Shown: positions 24,042-34,306, counted from the stretch's first letter. The stretch is 64,000 nucleotides of DNA from Chryseobacterium oranimense (GCF_900129755.1 NZ_FQWT01000001.1:868001-932000); one strand, 5' to 3'. Notes: generated by a model from the letters alone, not told the origin. Made by a program: numbers and translations.

Positions 24042-25787
24042 ATGAAAGCCTTCCTTAAACTTTATATAATATGTTTTTCGTTTTTTTTCACGATGTCTTT
24101 GAAAGGACAGAATGATGAAGAGTTTAGTGAATACTATCTTCTGCGAAAAAATTATGAGGGACTTTCAGAAAATGATGAACATGCGCTTCAGTTTATAAAG
24201 CAGTATATAGCCAAAGCGAAAAGAGAAAAGAATTACGAACAATTAATTCAGGGGTATTTGGATGGTATTTTGTACTCATCACACCCAGAACAGAAATTAA
24301 AATTTGCGGATAGTACAATTTATGCCTCAAAACTCACTAAAAATAATGAAAAAATAAGCGCTGCATATTTGGAAAAGGGAGTTGTGTATTATTTCCAGTA
24401 TAAGAAGTATAATCTCGCATTAGATGAATACATAAAGGCATATCAATACGCCAAAAATAGTACAGATTATTTTTATAACAATAGGCTAATCTATCTTATG
24501 GGTGTTGTCAACAGTTATATGGGAAATTATAATGAATCCCTGGAACAGTTTAGAACCACGAGTGAATTTTTTAAAAGTGAATCTAAAAAACCTCAACATC
24601 CAAACCTCATTTACAACAATTTAAGAGGTTATTTTAATTCTATCCATCAAATGGCAGTATGTTATAGAAATCTTGGACAGTTTAAGCGTTCGGATTCATT
24701 AATTGCTGTTGGTCTATTGCAGACATCAACGAGCAAAGAATATATGCAGGAATACAGTTATTTTTTGAAAGAAAAAGGAATTCAGCAATTCAGGAATAGA
24801 AAATATGAACAGGCAATCTCATCCCTAAATTCCTGCATGAAATCCATTTCAGCTGTCAATGATTTTGCTTGGTTAACGGTTTGTTATTCTTACATTGGTA
24901 AATCATATCTTGCCCTTGGAAAAGAAGATCAAGCTGCAACATATTTTAAGATGGTGGATTCCGTATTTCAAAGACATAACTTCATTTTACCAGAAGTAAG
25001 AAATAACTACGAATCTTTGATAAATTACTATAAGACCAAAAAAGATCTTCATAAAGAATATTTTTATACAAAGCAATTATTAAAAGCAGATATAGTCCTT
25101 AATAGGGATTTCAGATATCTTTCTTCTAAAATTCATAAAGAATATGATACCCCGTTATTGCGGGAAACAAAGCTTAGTTTAGAAAAGGAGATTTCCAAAA
25201 GTAAGTGGACAACTTTAATAATTATAATTTTGAGCTCTTCCGTGATATTGTTCATGATAATATGGCATCAATCTCAAAAGGATAAACTACTTAAAGCCTA
25301 TTATCTTCTAGAACAGAAAATTTTAAATAAAGTTGAGGAACCAAAGCCTGAAGATTCTTCTCCCATAAATAATTCGGTTGACCCTTATATTCCCCAACAA
25401 ATAATAAATGAGATATTAAAAAAACTGAAAAAATTTGAACAGAACAATGGTTTTATAGAAAAGGGCTTAACATCTAAAGACCTTGCAAAAAAGTTTGATA
25501 CAAATTACAAATATCTCACAAGTATTATCAGAGAATCTAGGGGAATGAATTTCACCGATTACTTGGCTCACCTAAGAATAAATTATATTACAAACAAACT
25601 ATATAATGATAGGAAATATCTGTCATATACCATTATAACTTTAGCCGAGGAATGTGGTATAGGGTCGCGTCAGAATTTTAATGAAAAGTTTCTAAAAATT
25701 AATGGTATTAAAGCCACAACCTTTATAAAAAAAAGACGGAAAGACTTAAATTTCGATGATGATCCAATAGTAGAAATTCCCCTATGA
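24042..25787 (+). CDS. TPR-containing AraC-type membrane regulator (module 2)
   Basis: A signal-like N-terminus (MKAFLKLYIICFSFFFTMSLKG) is followed by TPR repeats (about 95-330), such as 'YNLALDEYIKAYQYAKNSTD' and 'SYIGKSYLALGKEDQAATYF'. One membrane helix lies near 388-408 ('WTTLIIIILSSSVILFMIIW'), and a cytoplasmic AraC-type HTH closes the protein ('LTSKDLAKKFDTNYKYLTSI', 'ITLAEECGIGSRQNFNEKFL'). This layout links a periplasmic sensor directly to DNA binding. It lies 106 bp upstream of the module 2 sigma factor and probably adds a second layer of control to that locus. A paralogue of the same design is chromosomal (55756-57429). Its ligand is unknown. Confidence 0.85.
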   Translation: MKAFLKLYIICFSFFFTMSLKGQNDEEFSEYYLLRKNYEGLSENDEHALQFIKQYIAKAKREKNYEQLIQGYLDGILYSSHPEQKLKFADSTIYASKLTKNNEKISAAYLEKGVVYYFQYKKYNLALDEYIKAYQYAKNSTDYFYNNRLIYLMGVVNSYMGNYNESLEQFRTTSEFFKSESKKPQHPNLIYNNLRGYFNSIHQMAVCYRNLGQFKRSDSLIAVGLLQTSTSKEYMQEYSYFLKEKGIQQFRNRKYEQAISSLNSCMKSISAVNDFAWLTVCYSYIGKSYLALGKEDQAATYFKMVDSVFQRHNFILPEVRNNYESLINYYKTKKDLHKEYFYTKQLLKADIVLNRDFRYLSSKIHKEYDTPLLRETKLSLEKEISKSKWTTLIIIILSSSVILFMIIWHQSQKDKLLKAYYLLEQKILNKVEEPKPEDSSPINNSVDPYIPQQIINEILKKLKKFEQNNGFIEKGLTSKDLAKKFDTNYKYLTSIIRESRGMNFTDYLAHLRINYITNKLYNDRKYLSYTIITLAEECGIGSRQNFNEKFLKINGIKATTFIKKRRKDLNFDDDPIVEIPL

Positions 25788-25865
25788 TGCTTTTTAAAAG
25801 TATATTTTCAAAACGCTTTCAGTCCTTTATAAAAATTATGATTTTTAAAATTTAGAAATAATAGC

Positions 25866-25891
25866 TAATTTTATAAATTATAGCCACCTAA
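25866..25891 (+). promoter_or_regulatory. Candidate promoter and leader of the module 2 sigma gene
   Basis: TAATTTTATA (25866-25875) and CACCTAA (25885-25891), the latter two bases before the ATG, repeat the arrangement found in front of the regulator at 24042. Confidence 0.4.
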
Positions 25892-25893
25892 AG

Positions 25894-26478
25894 ATGAAGA
25901 ATGTTGAAAATATGGCCTATGAAATATTACTGCAGGGACTGCGGAATGGAGATCAATATGCCTTTCACCAAATCTTCCAAACATTTCACAAAGCAATAGT
26001 TTATTTTGCTTCTAAGCTTTTACCTGAATACAATTATTCTGAAGCTGAGGAAATTGTACAAGATGTTTTTGTCAAGCTTTATGAAAAGAGATCAACTTTT
26101 AATTCTTTTGAAAATATTAAAGCATTTCTATACATAGTAACAAAAAATGCGTGTCTGGACAAGATTGCTAAAGAAAAAGTTAGATCTAATCGCTTTGGTA
26201 GATACATTCAGGATTTTGAAGAATCAGAAGAAAGTATTCTTCAAAATATTATTGATGCTGAACTTATTAGCCAATTGGGAGCTGAAATTGATGCACTTCC
26301 TGAAAAGTGCAGGATTATAATGAGGCAGTTTTTAGATGAAGATAAAAATGCAAAGGAAATCGCAGATGATCTCGGCATAAGCGTAAGTACTGTCAATAAT
26401 CAAAAATCCAGAGCCGTCTCTATCATAAAAAAACGGCTTGGAAATGCCGGAATCGCCCTTTTATTATTTTATTTATAA
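25894..26478 (+). CDS. ECF-type RNA polymerase sigma factor (module 2)
   Basis: This 194-residue protein has region 2 at about 20-90 ('YAFHQIFQTFHKAIVYFASK', 'EAEEIVQDVFVKLYEKRSTF', 'IKAFLYIVTKNACLDKIAKE'). Region 4 is at about 135-185 with 'LPEKCRIIMRQFLDEDKNAK' and the HTH 'EIADDLGISVSTVNNQKSRA'. It is the standard SusCD-linked type, longer and clearly different from the module 1 sigma. An earlier Met-Ala-Tyr (7th codon) could be the true start. It is followed 64 bp later by its FecR partner. It should direct transcription of the susC/susD/tlpA operon at 27811. Confidence 0.9.
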   Translation: MKNVENMAYEILLQGLRNGDQYAFHQIFQTFHKAIVYFASKLLPEYNYSEAEEIVQDVFVKLYEKRSTFNSFENIKAFLYIVTKNACLDKIAKEKVRSNRFGRYIQDFEESEESILQNIIDAELISQLGAEIDALPEKCRIIMRQFLDEDKNAKEIADDLGISVSTVNNQKSRAVSIIKKRLGNAGIALLLFYL

Positions 26479-26542
26479 ATTTTTCAATTTTCTTTAGAGA
26501 AACCTATACTATTTCCCGTTTCTATATTATAAACGCGGAATC

Positions 26543-27688
26543 ATGGAAAGGAAAGATGTTTACATCAGTTTTGAAATAAGCAATATATTAAAAAAAATCG
26601 TTCAGGAAGAACCTTTGACTTTTAGTGATCATTCAACTTTAGAAACTTGGTTATTAAAGGATGAAGGGAATAAAATATATTTCAATAATTTAAAAAATGA
26701 AAATCTTGTCGCTGATTCCATAAAGAAACTTTATAATACTGATTCAAATGTTCAATTCAAACTGATTGAACAAAAAATCAGAAAGAAAAGAAAATTAATG
26801 CTGTTCCGAAAAATGAGCATTGCTGCTGGATTCATAGTCGTTTTCGGAACGTCAATTTGGTATTTAAACTATAAGTCGGGTACGCAAGAACCAACATTTA
26901 AAACCATAGAAAACGACATCTTACCGGGCTCAAATAAAGCTACTATAACTTTTGGGAATGGTAAAGCTATTAATCTGAAAGAAACGGAAGGCATTTTGGT
27001 AACTCCCAGCGGCCTAACCTATAGTGATGGGAGTTCTATAAATGATTCAGAATTCATCGGATCAGCAATACTGAAAACCCCGAGAGGTGGCCAATATAAA
27101 ATTACCCTTGCAGATGGTTCTAAAGTTTGGCTAAACTCCAATTCGTCTTTAGAATATCCAGTAAAATTTTCAAACAATAATAGAGAAGTCCGATTAAATG
27201 GTGAAGCTTATTTTGAAGTTCATCATGACCCAAAACATCCATTTCTCGTCAACACAACTCTCCAAGAAGTTAAAGTTCTTGGAACAACCTTTAATATTCG
27301 TGCCTATGAGGACAAACAGTATACGACTCTCGTTCAGGGAAGCGTAGAAATTAAATCTAATGGCTCTACATTTACCAGAAAATTGAAGCCCAATGAACAG
27401 GCTATAATTGATCATTATAGCCTTTCCATTAAAAATGTCGATGCTCTTGATTTTATCGGCTGGAAGGAAGGGTTGATAAATTCGGGAAATATTTCTCTCG
27501 TGGAACTTTCAAAGGAAGTTGAACGTTGGTATGATGTAGACTTCAAATTTCCCCAAAATTTCAAAAATTCAGAGAGTGCAGATTTAAGCATTAACAAAAA
27601 TGAAAATCTTTCCACTGTTCTAAAAGTAATAGATAAAACATACGGTGTAAAAACTGAGATTCACGGAAAGGAGGTGATCATCAGATAA
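26543..27688 (+). CDS. FecR-type anti-sigma factor (module 2)
   Basis: The 381-residue protein has a cytoplasmic N-terminal part of about 90 residues, one membrane helix ('SIAAGFIVVFGTSIWYLNY', about 93-111), then the FecR domain with 'TPRGGQYKITLADGSKVWLN', 'EVRLNGEAYFEVHHDPKHPF' and 'VKVLGTTFNIRAYED'. The C-terminal DUF4974 part ends in 'DKTYGVKTEIHGKEVIIR'. It is a full-length family member with a larger cytoplasmic domain than the module 1 FecR. It should bind the ECF factor at 25894 and receive the signal from the STN domain of the SusC at 27811. Confidence 0.92.
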   Translation: MERKDVYISFEISNILKKIVQEEPLTFSDHSTLETWLLKDEGNKIYFNNLKNENLVADSIKKLYNTDSNVQFKLIEQKIRKKRKLMLFRKMSIAAGFIVVFGTSIWYLNYKSGTQEPTFKTIENDILPGSNKATITFGNGKAINLKETEGILVTPSGLTYSDGSSINDSEFIGSAILKTPRGGQYKITLADGSKVWLNSNSSLEYPVKFSNNNREVRLNGEAYFEVHHDPKHPFLVNTTLQEVKVLGTTFNIRAYEDKQYTTLVQGSVEIKSNGSTFTRKLKPNEQAIIDHYSLSIKNVDALDFIGWKEGLINSGNISLVELSKEVERWYDVDFKFPQNFKNSESADLSINKNENLSTVLKVIDKTYGVKTEIHGKEVIIR

Positions 27689-27710
27689 GAACGTTTCATA
27701 TGTGTTTATG

Positions 27711-27768
27711 CCCGTAGTTCGTAAGAATATACCGTCCCGAGGTCCAGTCGGGACGGCTGCGGGTTTTT
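27711..27768 (+). terminator. Terminator between fecR and susC (module 2)
   Basis: An outer stem CCCGTAG/CTGCGGG (27711-27717 with 27757-27763) and an inner stem CCGTCCC/GGGACGG (27732-27738 with 27750-27756) are followed by GGGTTTTTAA. This ends the sigma/anti-sigma transcript and separates it from the susC operon, which must then have its own promoter or use readthrough. Confidence 0.75.
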
Positions 27769-27810
27769 AAAAGTTAAATAAAGCAAATTACTAACCCTAA
27801 CTCAAATGTA

Positions 27811-30800
27811 ATGAATAATACCATTATCGACAATGGTAAACCGATTTCTATTCCCCTATGGAAACGGAAAACCAATGAAAAACAATTAGAAAAAAGACAA
27901 GTCATGAAAAACCTAATATTTTTTATATTGATTATTTTTCTCGCTTGCACAAAACTTACTGCACAAAAAATAACATTGATCCAAAAAGATGCACCTTTCA
28001 GGACTGTTATTCGCCAGATTAACCAGCAATCGGGCTATTCTTTTTCAATAAATAGCAGGCATATGAAGATTGCTAAGGCTGTCACTATATCTGCAAAGGA
28101 AAAAGATCTAAAAGCGGTTCTAGATGAAATCTTCAATGACCAACCGTTCGATTATTCTATTGAAGGAAAAATTATAGTTTCTGTCGATAGGGGGAAGGAA
28201 ACAGGTTCTAAAAACCCAATAGATAAAGATCAGACTCCCATAAGAGGAAAGGTTTCTAATGAACGGGGTGAACCGTTGTCCGGAGCTTCTCTTCGAGTAA
28301 AAGGAAGCAATGTAAACTTTATGACAGATGCAAATGGAATTGTTATGATCCCTGGTTCATTAAAGGACGAGGTACTTCAAGTTTCATTTATCGGTTATAC
28401 ACCAGTAGAAGTTCCTGTAATAAATTCAGGTAATATTATTATGCATCAAAACGATAATATTATTGGAATAGTAGATGTTGTTTCGACCGGATATCAAAAC
28501 ATACCTAAAGAACGAGCAACGGGCTCATTTGTCCAAATAGATAACCAATTATTAAACAGACGTGTTAGCACGAATATTTTAGACAGACTGGACGGTGTTA
28601 CAAGTGGATTGATTTTTAATAAAATTTCAGGTCCAATAGGGTTAAATCCTCCGAATGAAAAATTAGGAATAAGCATAAGAGGAAGAGTTACAATTGATGA
28701 TAAAGTTAGCGCTGATCCTCTGGTTGTACTTGACAATTTTCCCTATGAAGGAGATATTAATAATATAAATCCAAATGATATTGAAAGTATCACAGTACTT
28801 AAAGATGCTGCTGCAGCTTCGATCTGGGGTTCGAGATCTGGGAATGGTGTCATTGTAATCACTACCAAAAAAGGAAAATTTAATCAACCCTTAAAGATTG
28901 ATTTTAATTCAAATTTAACCGTAGGGGCAAGGCCAAATTTAAAATATTCAAGAAATTTTCTTAAATCCTCTGAATTTATAGATGTCGAAACGTTTCTTTT
29001 TAATAAGGGGTATTATGATCCCAATTTAAACGACAACAATTACTATCCTGTAATATCACCAGTAGTTGAGCTTTTATCGAAACAAAGAAATGATCCTTCA
29101 AATGAGAATATTACTGACCAAATAAATAGATTGAGAAATGTGGATGTTCGCGACCAAACATCCGAATATTTTTATCGTCCCAGTATGAATCAACAATATT
29201 CATTGGGTTTTAGAGGAGGTTCGGAAAAATCTATTTATTCACTTTCTATAGGATATGACAAAAACCGTAATACCTTGTTTGGTTCTGGAAACAATAGGTT
29301 TACTATTAATTCAACAAATACATATCATCCCATTAAAAATTTGGAAATTACAGGTTCTGTATTATATACAAAGAGTGAGAATAAATTTGGATATCAATAC
29401 ACTTCTCCGTATCCATATATAAGTTTTGTTGATGATAATAAAAATCCGCTTGCGGTACCATATGGAAAAAGAGACAGTTATCTTGAAAATAGCCAAAGTT
29501 TAGGCTTTTTAGATTGGAAATATAGACCCATTCAAGAAAGAGACCTTTATGATACCAGTACTAAAACTGATAACATCCTTATAAGAGGCATTGTCCGGTA
29601 TAATTTCACTGATTTCTTAAATGCTGAAATTCAATATCAGCATGAAAATGAATTCGGAAATAATCGTGGTTACAGAAGTCCCGAAAGTTATGAAGCGAGA
29701 AATTTCGTTAATATGTACAGCCAGCGATCTAGTGAGGGCTCATTTACATACCCCTTTCCAAAAGGAGGAATTCTCTATTTAACAGACAGAAAATTGTATT
29801 CCAATAACTTCAGAACACAGTTGAATTTCAATAAAGAATTTTCACAAAAACATTTAGTATCTGCAATTGCGGGAGCTGAGATAAGAGAAATAGTAAGTGA
29901 GAGTACTGATAAAGCGTTGTATGGCTACAATGATGAGTTTGGAACTTCTGTGACTAATTTAAATTATAATATTCCTTATCCAATGAACCCATCGGCACTT
30001 GGATCAACGGTTCTTCCGTCTCCTCTTGGGAAAATTATAGGTAATACAAATAGATATATATCTTATTATGCAAACGGCGCTTACACGTATTTAGGTAAAT
30101 ATACTTTTTCACTGAGTGGAAGAAAAGATGGTGCAAACATTTTTGGAGTGAAAACAAATGATAAAATGACACCACTTTGGTCAACTGGTGTTGCTTATGA
30201 TATCAGCAAAGAATCGTTCTATAAATTTTCGTTAATACCTTATTTAAAACTAAGGGCATCATTTGGATATAATGGAAATGTATATAATGCCTCATCCTAT
30301 TTGACGGCAACCTATGATGTCAGCCCAATTACTGGACTACCAATTGCCTACATCACGAGTGCCCCAAACGCAGAATTAAGATGGGAGAAAATTAGAAACA
30401 AAAATCTAGCTTTAGATTTTTCATCTAAAGGTAATCGCTTGAATGGTTCATTTGAAATTTATGAGAAGTTGGGTACTGATCTTATCGAGGATGCTTTGTT
30501 AGCACATTCAACCGGGTTTTCTTCTTACAAAGGAAATGCCGCAACTGTTAAGACAAAAGGTTTTGATATTAATTTAAACTCAGTAAATCTTAATGGTAAT
30601 TTTAAATGGAATACGACTATACTATTAAGTTATAATAAAGATAAAGTAATATCTTATGACACAAAATATACTTCGCAATATCTAACAAGTTCAGGGCTTA
30701 ATATTGATGGTCCTGGAAGATATGGTTTATATATCAAGGAAGGAAATAGTCTTTTCGGAGTATATAGTTTTAAAACAGCGGGACTTGATCCAACAAATGG

Positions 30801-31410
30801 AGATCCTCAGGGATATTTAAATGGTGTTATAAGTAAAGACTACCTCAATATAATTACAAGTTCGAATAATGAAGATATTGTATATCATGGTTCGTCAAGA
30901 CCAAGAAATTTTGGGGCATTACGTAACACTTTCTCTTTTAAAGGAATCTCTTTATCCGCTAACGTTACATATAAATTTGGATATTACTTTCGCCGAAGGT
31001 CAACCTCATTAAACCTGTCAGACGTTGTAAATAGCGGATATGCCAATCAAGAATTTCAAGACCGATGGCAAAACCCAGGAGATGAAACGCGAACTACAGT
31101 TCCCTCAGTCTTATACGAATTCAACTATAATCGCAATATTTTTTATCAAAGCTCTGAATCTCTTGTTGAGAAAGGAGACCATATAAGATTACAGGATATT
31201 AGCCTTAGTTATGATTTTAATAAGGAATTACTTAGAAATCTTCCAATTTCCTCATTACAAATTTATAGTTATATAAATAATATTGGTATAGTGTGGCGAG
31301 CAAATAAGAAAGGAATTGATCCGGATGTTAGTGAATATAACCTTTCCGGTTATAATTCCTACCCAAATCCGACAACAGTATCATTTGGTATTAGGACAAC
31401 ATTAAAATAA
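27811..31410 (+). CDS. SusC/RagA-type TonB-dependent transporter with STN and carboxypeptidase-like domains (module 2)
   Basis: The upstream ATG gives a polar 31-residue leader; an internal ATG at 27904 gives a clean signal peptide (MKNLIFFILIIFLACTKLTA) and may be the true start. The STN domain is at about 55-125 ('FRTVIRQINQQSGYSFSINS'). A carboxypeptidase-regulatory-like domain follows at about 150-220 ('PIRGKVSNERGEPLSGASLR'). The plug carries 'VVSTGYQNIPKERATGSFVQ', 'DPLVVLDNFPYEGDI' and 'IESITVLKDAAAASIWGSRS'. The barrel runs to the end. It is a complete 1199-residue family member, 9 bp before its SusD. Substrate is unknown. Confidence 0.93.
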   Translation: MNNTIIDNGKPISIPLWKRKTNEKQLEKRQVMKNLIFFILIIFLACTKLTAQKITLIQKDAPFRTVIRQINQQSGYSFSINSRHMKIAKAVTISAKEKDLKAVLDEIFNDQPFDYSIEGKIIVSVDRGKETGSKNPIDKDQTPIRGKVSNERGEPLSGASLRVKGSNVNFMTDANGIVMIPGSLKDEVLQVSFIGYTPVEVPVINSGNIIMHQNDNIIGIVDVVSTGYQNIPKERATGSFVQIDNQLLNRRVSTNILDRLDGVTSGLIFNKISGPIGLNPPNEKLGISIRGRVTIDDKVSADPLVVLDNFPYEGDINNINPNDIESITVLKDAAAASIWGSRSGNGVIVITTKKGKFNQPLKIDFNSNLTVGARPNLKYSRNFLKSSEFIDVETFLFNKGYYDPNLNDNNYYPVISPVVELLSKQRNDPSNENITDQINRLRNVDVRDQTSEYFYRPSMNQQYSLGFRGGSEKSIYSLSIGYDKNRNTLFGSGNNRFTINSTNTYHPIKNLEITGSVLYTKSENKFGYQYTSPYPYISFVDDNKNPLAVPYGKRDSYLENSQSLGFLDWKYRPIQERDLYDTSTKTDNILIRGIVRYNFTDFLNAEIQYQHENEFGNNRGYRSPESYEARNFVNMYSQRSSEGSFTYPFPKGGILYLTDRKLYSNNFRTQLNFNKEFSQKHLVSAIAGAEIREIVSESTDKALYGYNDEFGTSVTNLNYNIPYPMNPSALGSTVLPSPLGKIIGNTNRYISYYANGAYTYLGKYTFSLSGRKDGANIFGVKTNDKMTPLWSTGVAYDISKESFYKFSLIPYLKLRASFGYNGNVYNASSYLTATYDVSPITGLPIAYITSAPNAELRWEKIRNKNLALDFSSKGNRLNGSFEIYEKLGTDLIEDALLAHSTGFSSYKGNAATVKTKGFDINLNSVNLNGNFKWNTTILLSYNKDKVISYDTKYTSQYLTSSGLNIDGPGRYGLYIKEGNSLFGVYSFKTAGLDPTNGDPQGYLNGVISKDYLNIITSSNNEDIVYHGSSRPRNFGALRNTFSFKGISLSANVTYKFGYYFRRRSTSLNLSDVVNSGYANQEFQDRWQNPGDETRTTVPSVLYEFNYNRNIFYQSSESLVEKGDHIRLQDISLSYDFNKELLRNLPISSLQIYSYINNIGIVWRANKKGIDPDVSEYNLSGYNSYPNPTTVSFGIRTTLK

Positions 31411-31418
31411 ATGCAGTT

Positions 31419-32801
31419 ATGAAAAATATTATAATCTATGCAATATGTACATTTATCCTTGTTGGTTGTAAAAAGCAAGATGAATGGTTAGAGAAAAAAT
31501 CAAATAAATCAGATATTATCCCATCTACCGTTGAAGATTTTCAGGCTTTACTAGATAATACTGATGTGATGAATACCAAATACCCTGCAATTGGATTAAT
31601 TGGTGCTGACAATTCCTATATTTTAGATCAAACTGCCATCTCTGGTGGTACATTACAAGAAAGAAATGCATATAAGTGGTCAAGCGACATTTATGAGGGA
31701 GAGTTATTTGCTCCAGACTGGACTTATCCTTACCAAGTTATCGAATATTCTAATGTAGTACTTGATGGCATTGAAAAAATTAAAAATATTAATGATACTC
31801 GAATACCAGAAGTAAAAGGAACAGCATTATTTTTTAGAGCTTTTGCATATTATCAGTTAGCACAATTATATGCGAAACAATACAATGAAAGTACCGCAGA
31901 TTCAGATCTAGGGCTTCCCCTTAAATTAAATTCCGATGTAAATGATTTGCCAAACCGTTCCACATTAAAAGAAACTTATGATAGAATTATTAATGATCTT
32001 ATTGAAGCCGAATCTTTACTCCCTCTGCAAGTCAGTTACAAAACTCGGCCTACAAAATTAGCGGCAGAAAGCATGCTTTCAAAAGTATATTTTAATATGC
32101 AAAATTATACTAAGGCTAAAGAATTTGCAGATATTGTCCTTTCTAAAAATTCAGAACTTATTGATTTCAATACCTTAAGTACAACTGTGAATTTTCCATT
32201 TCCTACTGTTCGAGGTAATAATACTGAAATTATATTTTATGCACAAACTATTTCATATACTTTTAACAGTAGACAGGAATTATGTGTAATGAAAGATTTA
32301 TTTGATACATATGAAAATGAAGATCTTCGTAAGGCAATTTTTTTCAAAAAAAATACCAATGGCGCAATTAACTTCGGTGGTAGATATACAGGAGCAGGCG
32401 CACTATTTTGTGGAATAGCTACAAACGAGATATTTTTGATTAGATCAGAATCATTGGCTAGATCGGGGAATTTTGTTGAAGCAATGAACGACTTAAACAA
32501 GCTTTTAAAAGAGAGGTGGAAAAAAGAAAATGGACGAAGTACATATTCAAATAAAACAGCTTCAAATCCTACTGAAGCTTTGTTATTAATAATTAATGAG
32601 CGCAGAAAAGAACTACCCTTTACTGCCAATTTAAGATGGGAAGATTTACGCCGTTTAAATATGGATGATAAATTTGCAAAAAAACTAACACGTAATATAG
32701 GCGTAAATATCTACACTCTAGAAGCCAATAGTCCAAGGTATGTATTCCCAATCCCTCCTGTAGAAATCAATTTTCATCCATTAACTCAAAATATTCGATA
32801 A
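31419..32801 (+). CDS. SusD/RagB-type surface lipoprotein (module 2)
   Basis: The lipobox 'ICTFILVGCKKQDEWLEK' places the lipidated Cys near residue 17. Family marks include 'DFQALLDNTDVM', 'IPEVKGTALFFRAFAYYQLA', 'DLGLPLKLNSDVND', the 'LLLIINERRKELPFTANLRW' segment and the end 'YVFPIPPVEINFHPLTQNI'. It pairs with the SusC directly upstream and covers its outer face. Its last base overlaps the start of the TlpA-like gene (ATAATG), so the two are translationally coupled. Length is normal for the smaller members of this family. Confidence 0.92.
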   Translation: MKNIIIYAICTFILVGCKKQDEWLEKKSNKSDIIPSTVEDFQALLDNTDVMNTKYPAIGLIGADNSYILDQTAISGGTLQERNAYKWSSDIYEGELFAPDWTYPYQVIEYSNVVLDGIEKIKNINDTRIPEVKGTALFFRAFAYYQLAQLYAKQYNESTADSDLGLPLKLNSDVNDLPNRSTLKETYDRIINDLIEAESLLPLQVSYKTRPTKLAAESMLSKVYFNMQNYTKAKEFADIVLSKNSELIDFNTLSTTVNFPFPTVRGNNTEIIFYAQTISYTFNSRQELCVMKDLFDTYENEDLRKAIFFKKNTNGAINFGGRYTGAGALFCGIATNEIFLIRSESLARSGNFVEAMNDLNKLLKERWKKENGRSTYSNKTASNPTEALLLIINERRKELPFTANLRWEDLRRLNMDDKFAKKLTRNIGVNIYTLEANSPRYVFPIPPVEINFHPLTQNIR

Positions 32802-34303
32802 TGAAAATGATAGTCAAATTTATAATATTAGGCATTCTTTTGGTAAATTATGCTAATGCTCGAACTATTCAAACAAATTCGAAAGGCGGCAATAAAGTGG
32901 CATATTTAAGAATTATCATAAATGACTTAACTAAAAAAAATAATATCAAATTAGCTTATTGGGATAACGGATGGGGTGCTAATTCAGGTGTTAATAATAA
33001 AAATTTAACTTCCAACTCTGGAGAAAGAATAAAAATTGAATTTAAGAACAATGAATCATTTTTGTATGCTGATTTATCTGTAGAAAATGGGCAGACAATA
33101 TTTAATAATTATATAATTGAACCTGGTGATGATTTAACTTTTAATATTGAAAGGAACATTATTACTGTTACCGGAAAGGGTAAAGAGAAATATGAACTCT
33201 TTTTTGATATCCAAAAAGATTTAAAAAAATTGTCCGTTCAAACTTTAGATTCGGTTCGAAAGTTAGAGAAAATATATGGTTATGAATACTTTGCTTTAAG
33301 AAAAACTGATATTACAAGCTATGAAAGAAGGTTTGATAATGCTTTTGTCTCATTAGAAAATTCTAAGTTGACGGCTTTAGGTGCATTGGAAAAATACCGA
33401 GATAAATTATCTAAATCAATTTATTCATTACTAAAGGCTAATATAACGTTCAAGTATAAAAATGACTACCAACAAGCTTATATCTTTTATACTTCCGAAG
33501 CTAATGCTCAAAATAAAGAATTTGCTGATTCTTGTATAAATAAACTAAAGAAGATTTACTCTGAAAATTTATTAAAATTCGACCAAAAATTTGACAGAGA
33601 TATTCTTCTGTATTCCGACTATTACTACGATTTTATATTAACTGGTTTACGGAAAAAAGACTTCCCTCCACCTCAGGCAGTTGCATTTCTTAGAAAGGAT
33701 TTTAGCGGACTATTTCAGGATAGGTTGTTAACCTCATATTTACTTGTTAAAAAATTACAATCTGACAAATATTCTGATATTATTATTGAAGTTACAAATT
33801 CAGTTAAAACACCTTACTGTATTGACTTATTAACAAAATATCGCGATAGTTCTTTGGCAGGAAGCTTAGCATATAATTTTTCTTTGCAGGATACTCTAGG
33901 AAACGTCGTAAAACAAAGTGATTTTTTAGGAAAAGTTTTGTTGATAGATTTTTATTTTACAGGCTGCACAAATTGCCGTATTCTTAACGATCAAATGACT
34001 GAAATATATAATATCTATAAAGATAATCCTAAAATAAAATTTATTAATATTAGTATCGACAAGAGTAAATATGAGTGGATTAAATCTGTGCGAAGTTTAG
34101 AATATTCGCATCGAGGAAGTTTAAACTTATATACTAACGGAAATGGTTCAGAAGAAAAACTTATTAGTCATTATAATATACGTGGATATCCAACAGTATT
34201 AATTATAGATAAGTTGGGAAAGATTGCAAGTTTAAATCCGCCTAGACCATATGATGAAAAAAATAGGATGAATTTAATTCAATTAATAAACTCACTTCTT
34301 TAA
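32801..34303 (+). CDS. TlpA-like thioredoxin-domain exported protein (module 2)
   Basis: A signal peptide (MKMIVKFIILGILLVNYANA) precedes a 330-residue N-terminal region, partly strand-rich and partly helical, common to TlpA-type proteins of Bacteroidota. The thioredoxin fold begins near 365 ('YNFSLQDTLGNVVKQSDFLG') and carries the redox motif C-T-N-C near 388 ('LLIDFYFTGCTNCRIL') and the cis-Pro region 'YNIRGYPTVLIIDKLG'. It is predicted to act in the periplasm as a thiol-disulfide oxidoreductase. It closes the module 2 SusCD operon and faces the DUF6520/MauE genes, which supports a shared disulfide-related job. In module 1 an S9 peptidase holds this place. Confidence 0.87.
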   Translation: MKMIVKFIILGILLVNYANARTIQTNSKGGNKVAYLRIIINDLTKKNNIKLAYWDNGWGANSGVNNKNLTSNSGERIKIEFKNNESFLYADLSVENGQTIFNNYIIEPGDDLTFNIERNIITVTGKGKEKYELFFDIQKDLKKLSVQTLDSVRKLEKIYGYEYFALRKTDITSYERRFDNAFVSLENSKLTALGALEKYRDKLSKSIYSLLKANITFKYKNDYQQAYIFYTSEANAQNKEFADSCINKLKKIYSENLLKFDQKFDRDILLYSDYYYDFILTGLRKKDFPPPQAVAFLRKDFSGLFQDRLLTSYLLVKKLQSDKYSDIIIEVTNSVKTPYCIDLLTKYRDSSLAGSLAYNFSLQDTLGNVVKQSDFLGKVLLIDFYFTGCTNCRILNDQMTEIYNIYKDNPKIKFINISIDKSKYEWIKSVRSLEYSHRGSLNLYTNGNGSEEKLISHYNIRGYPTVLIIDKLGKIASLNPPRPYDEKNRMNLIQLINSLL

Positions 34304-34306
34304 AAT

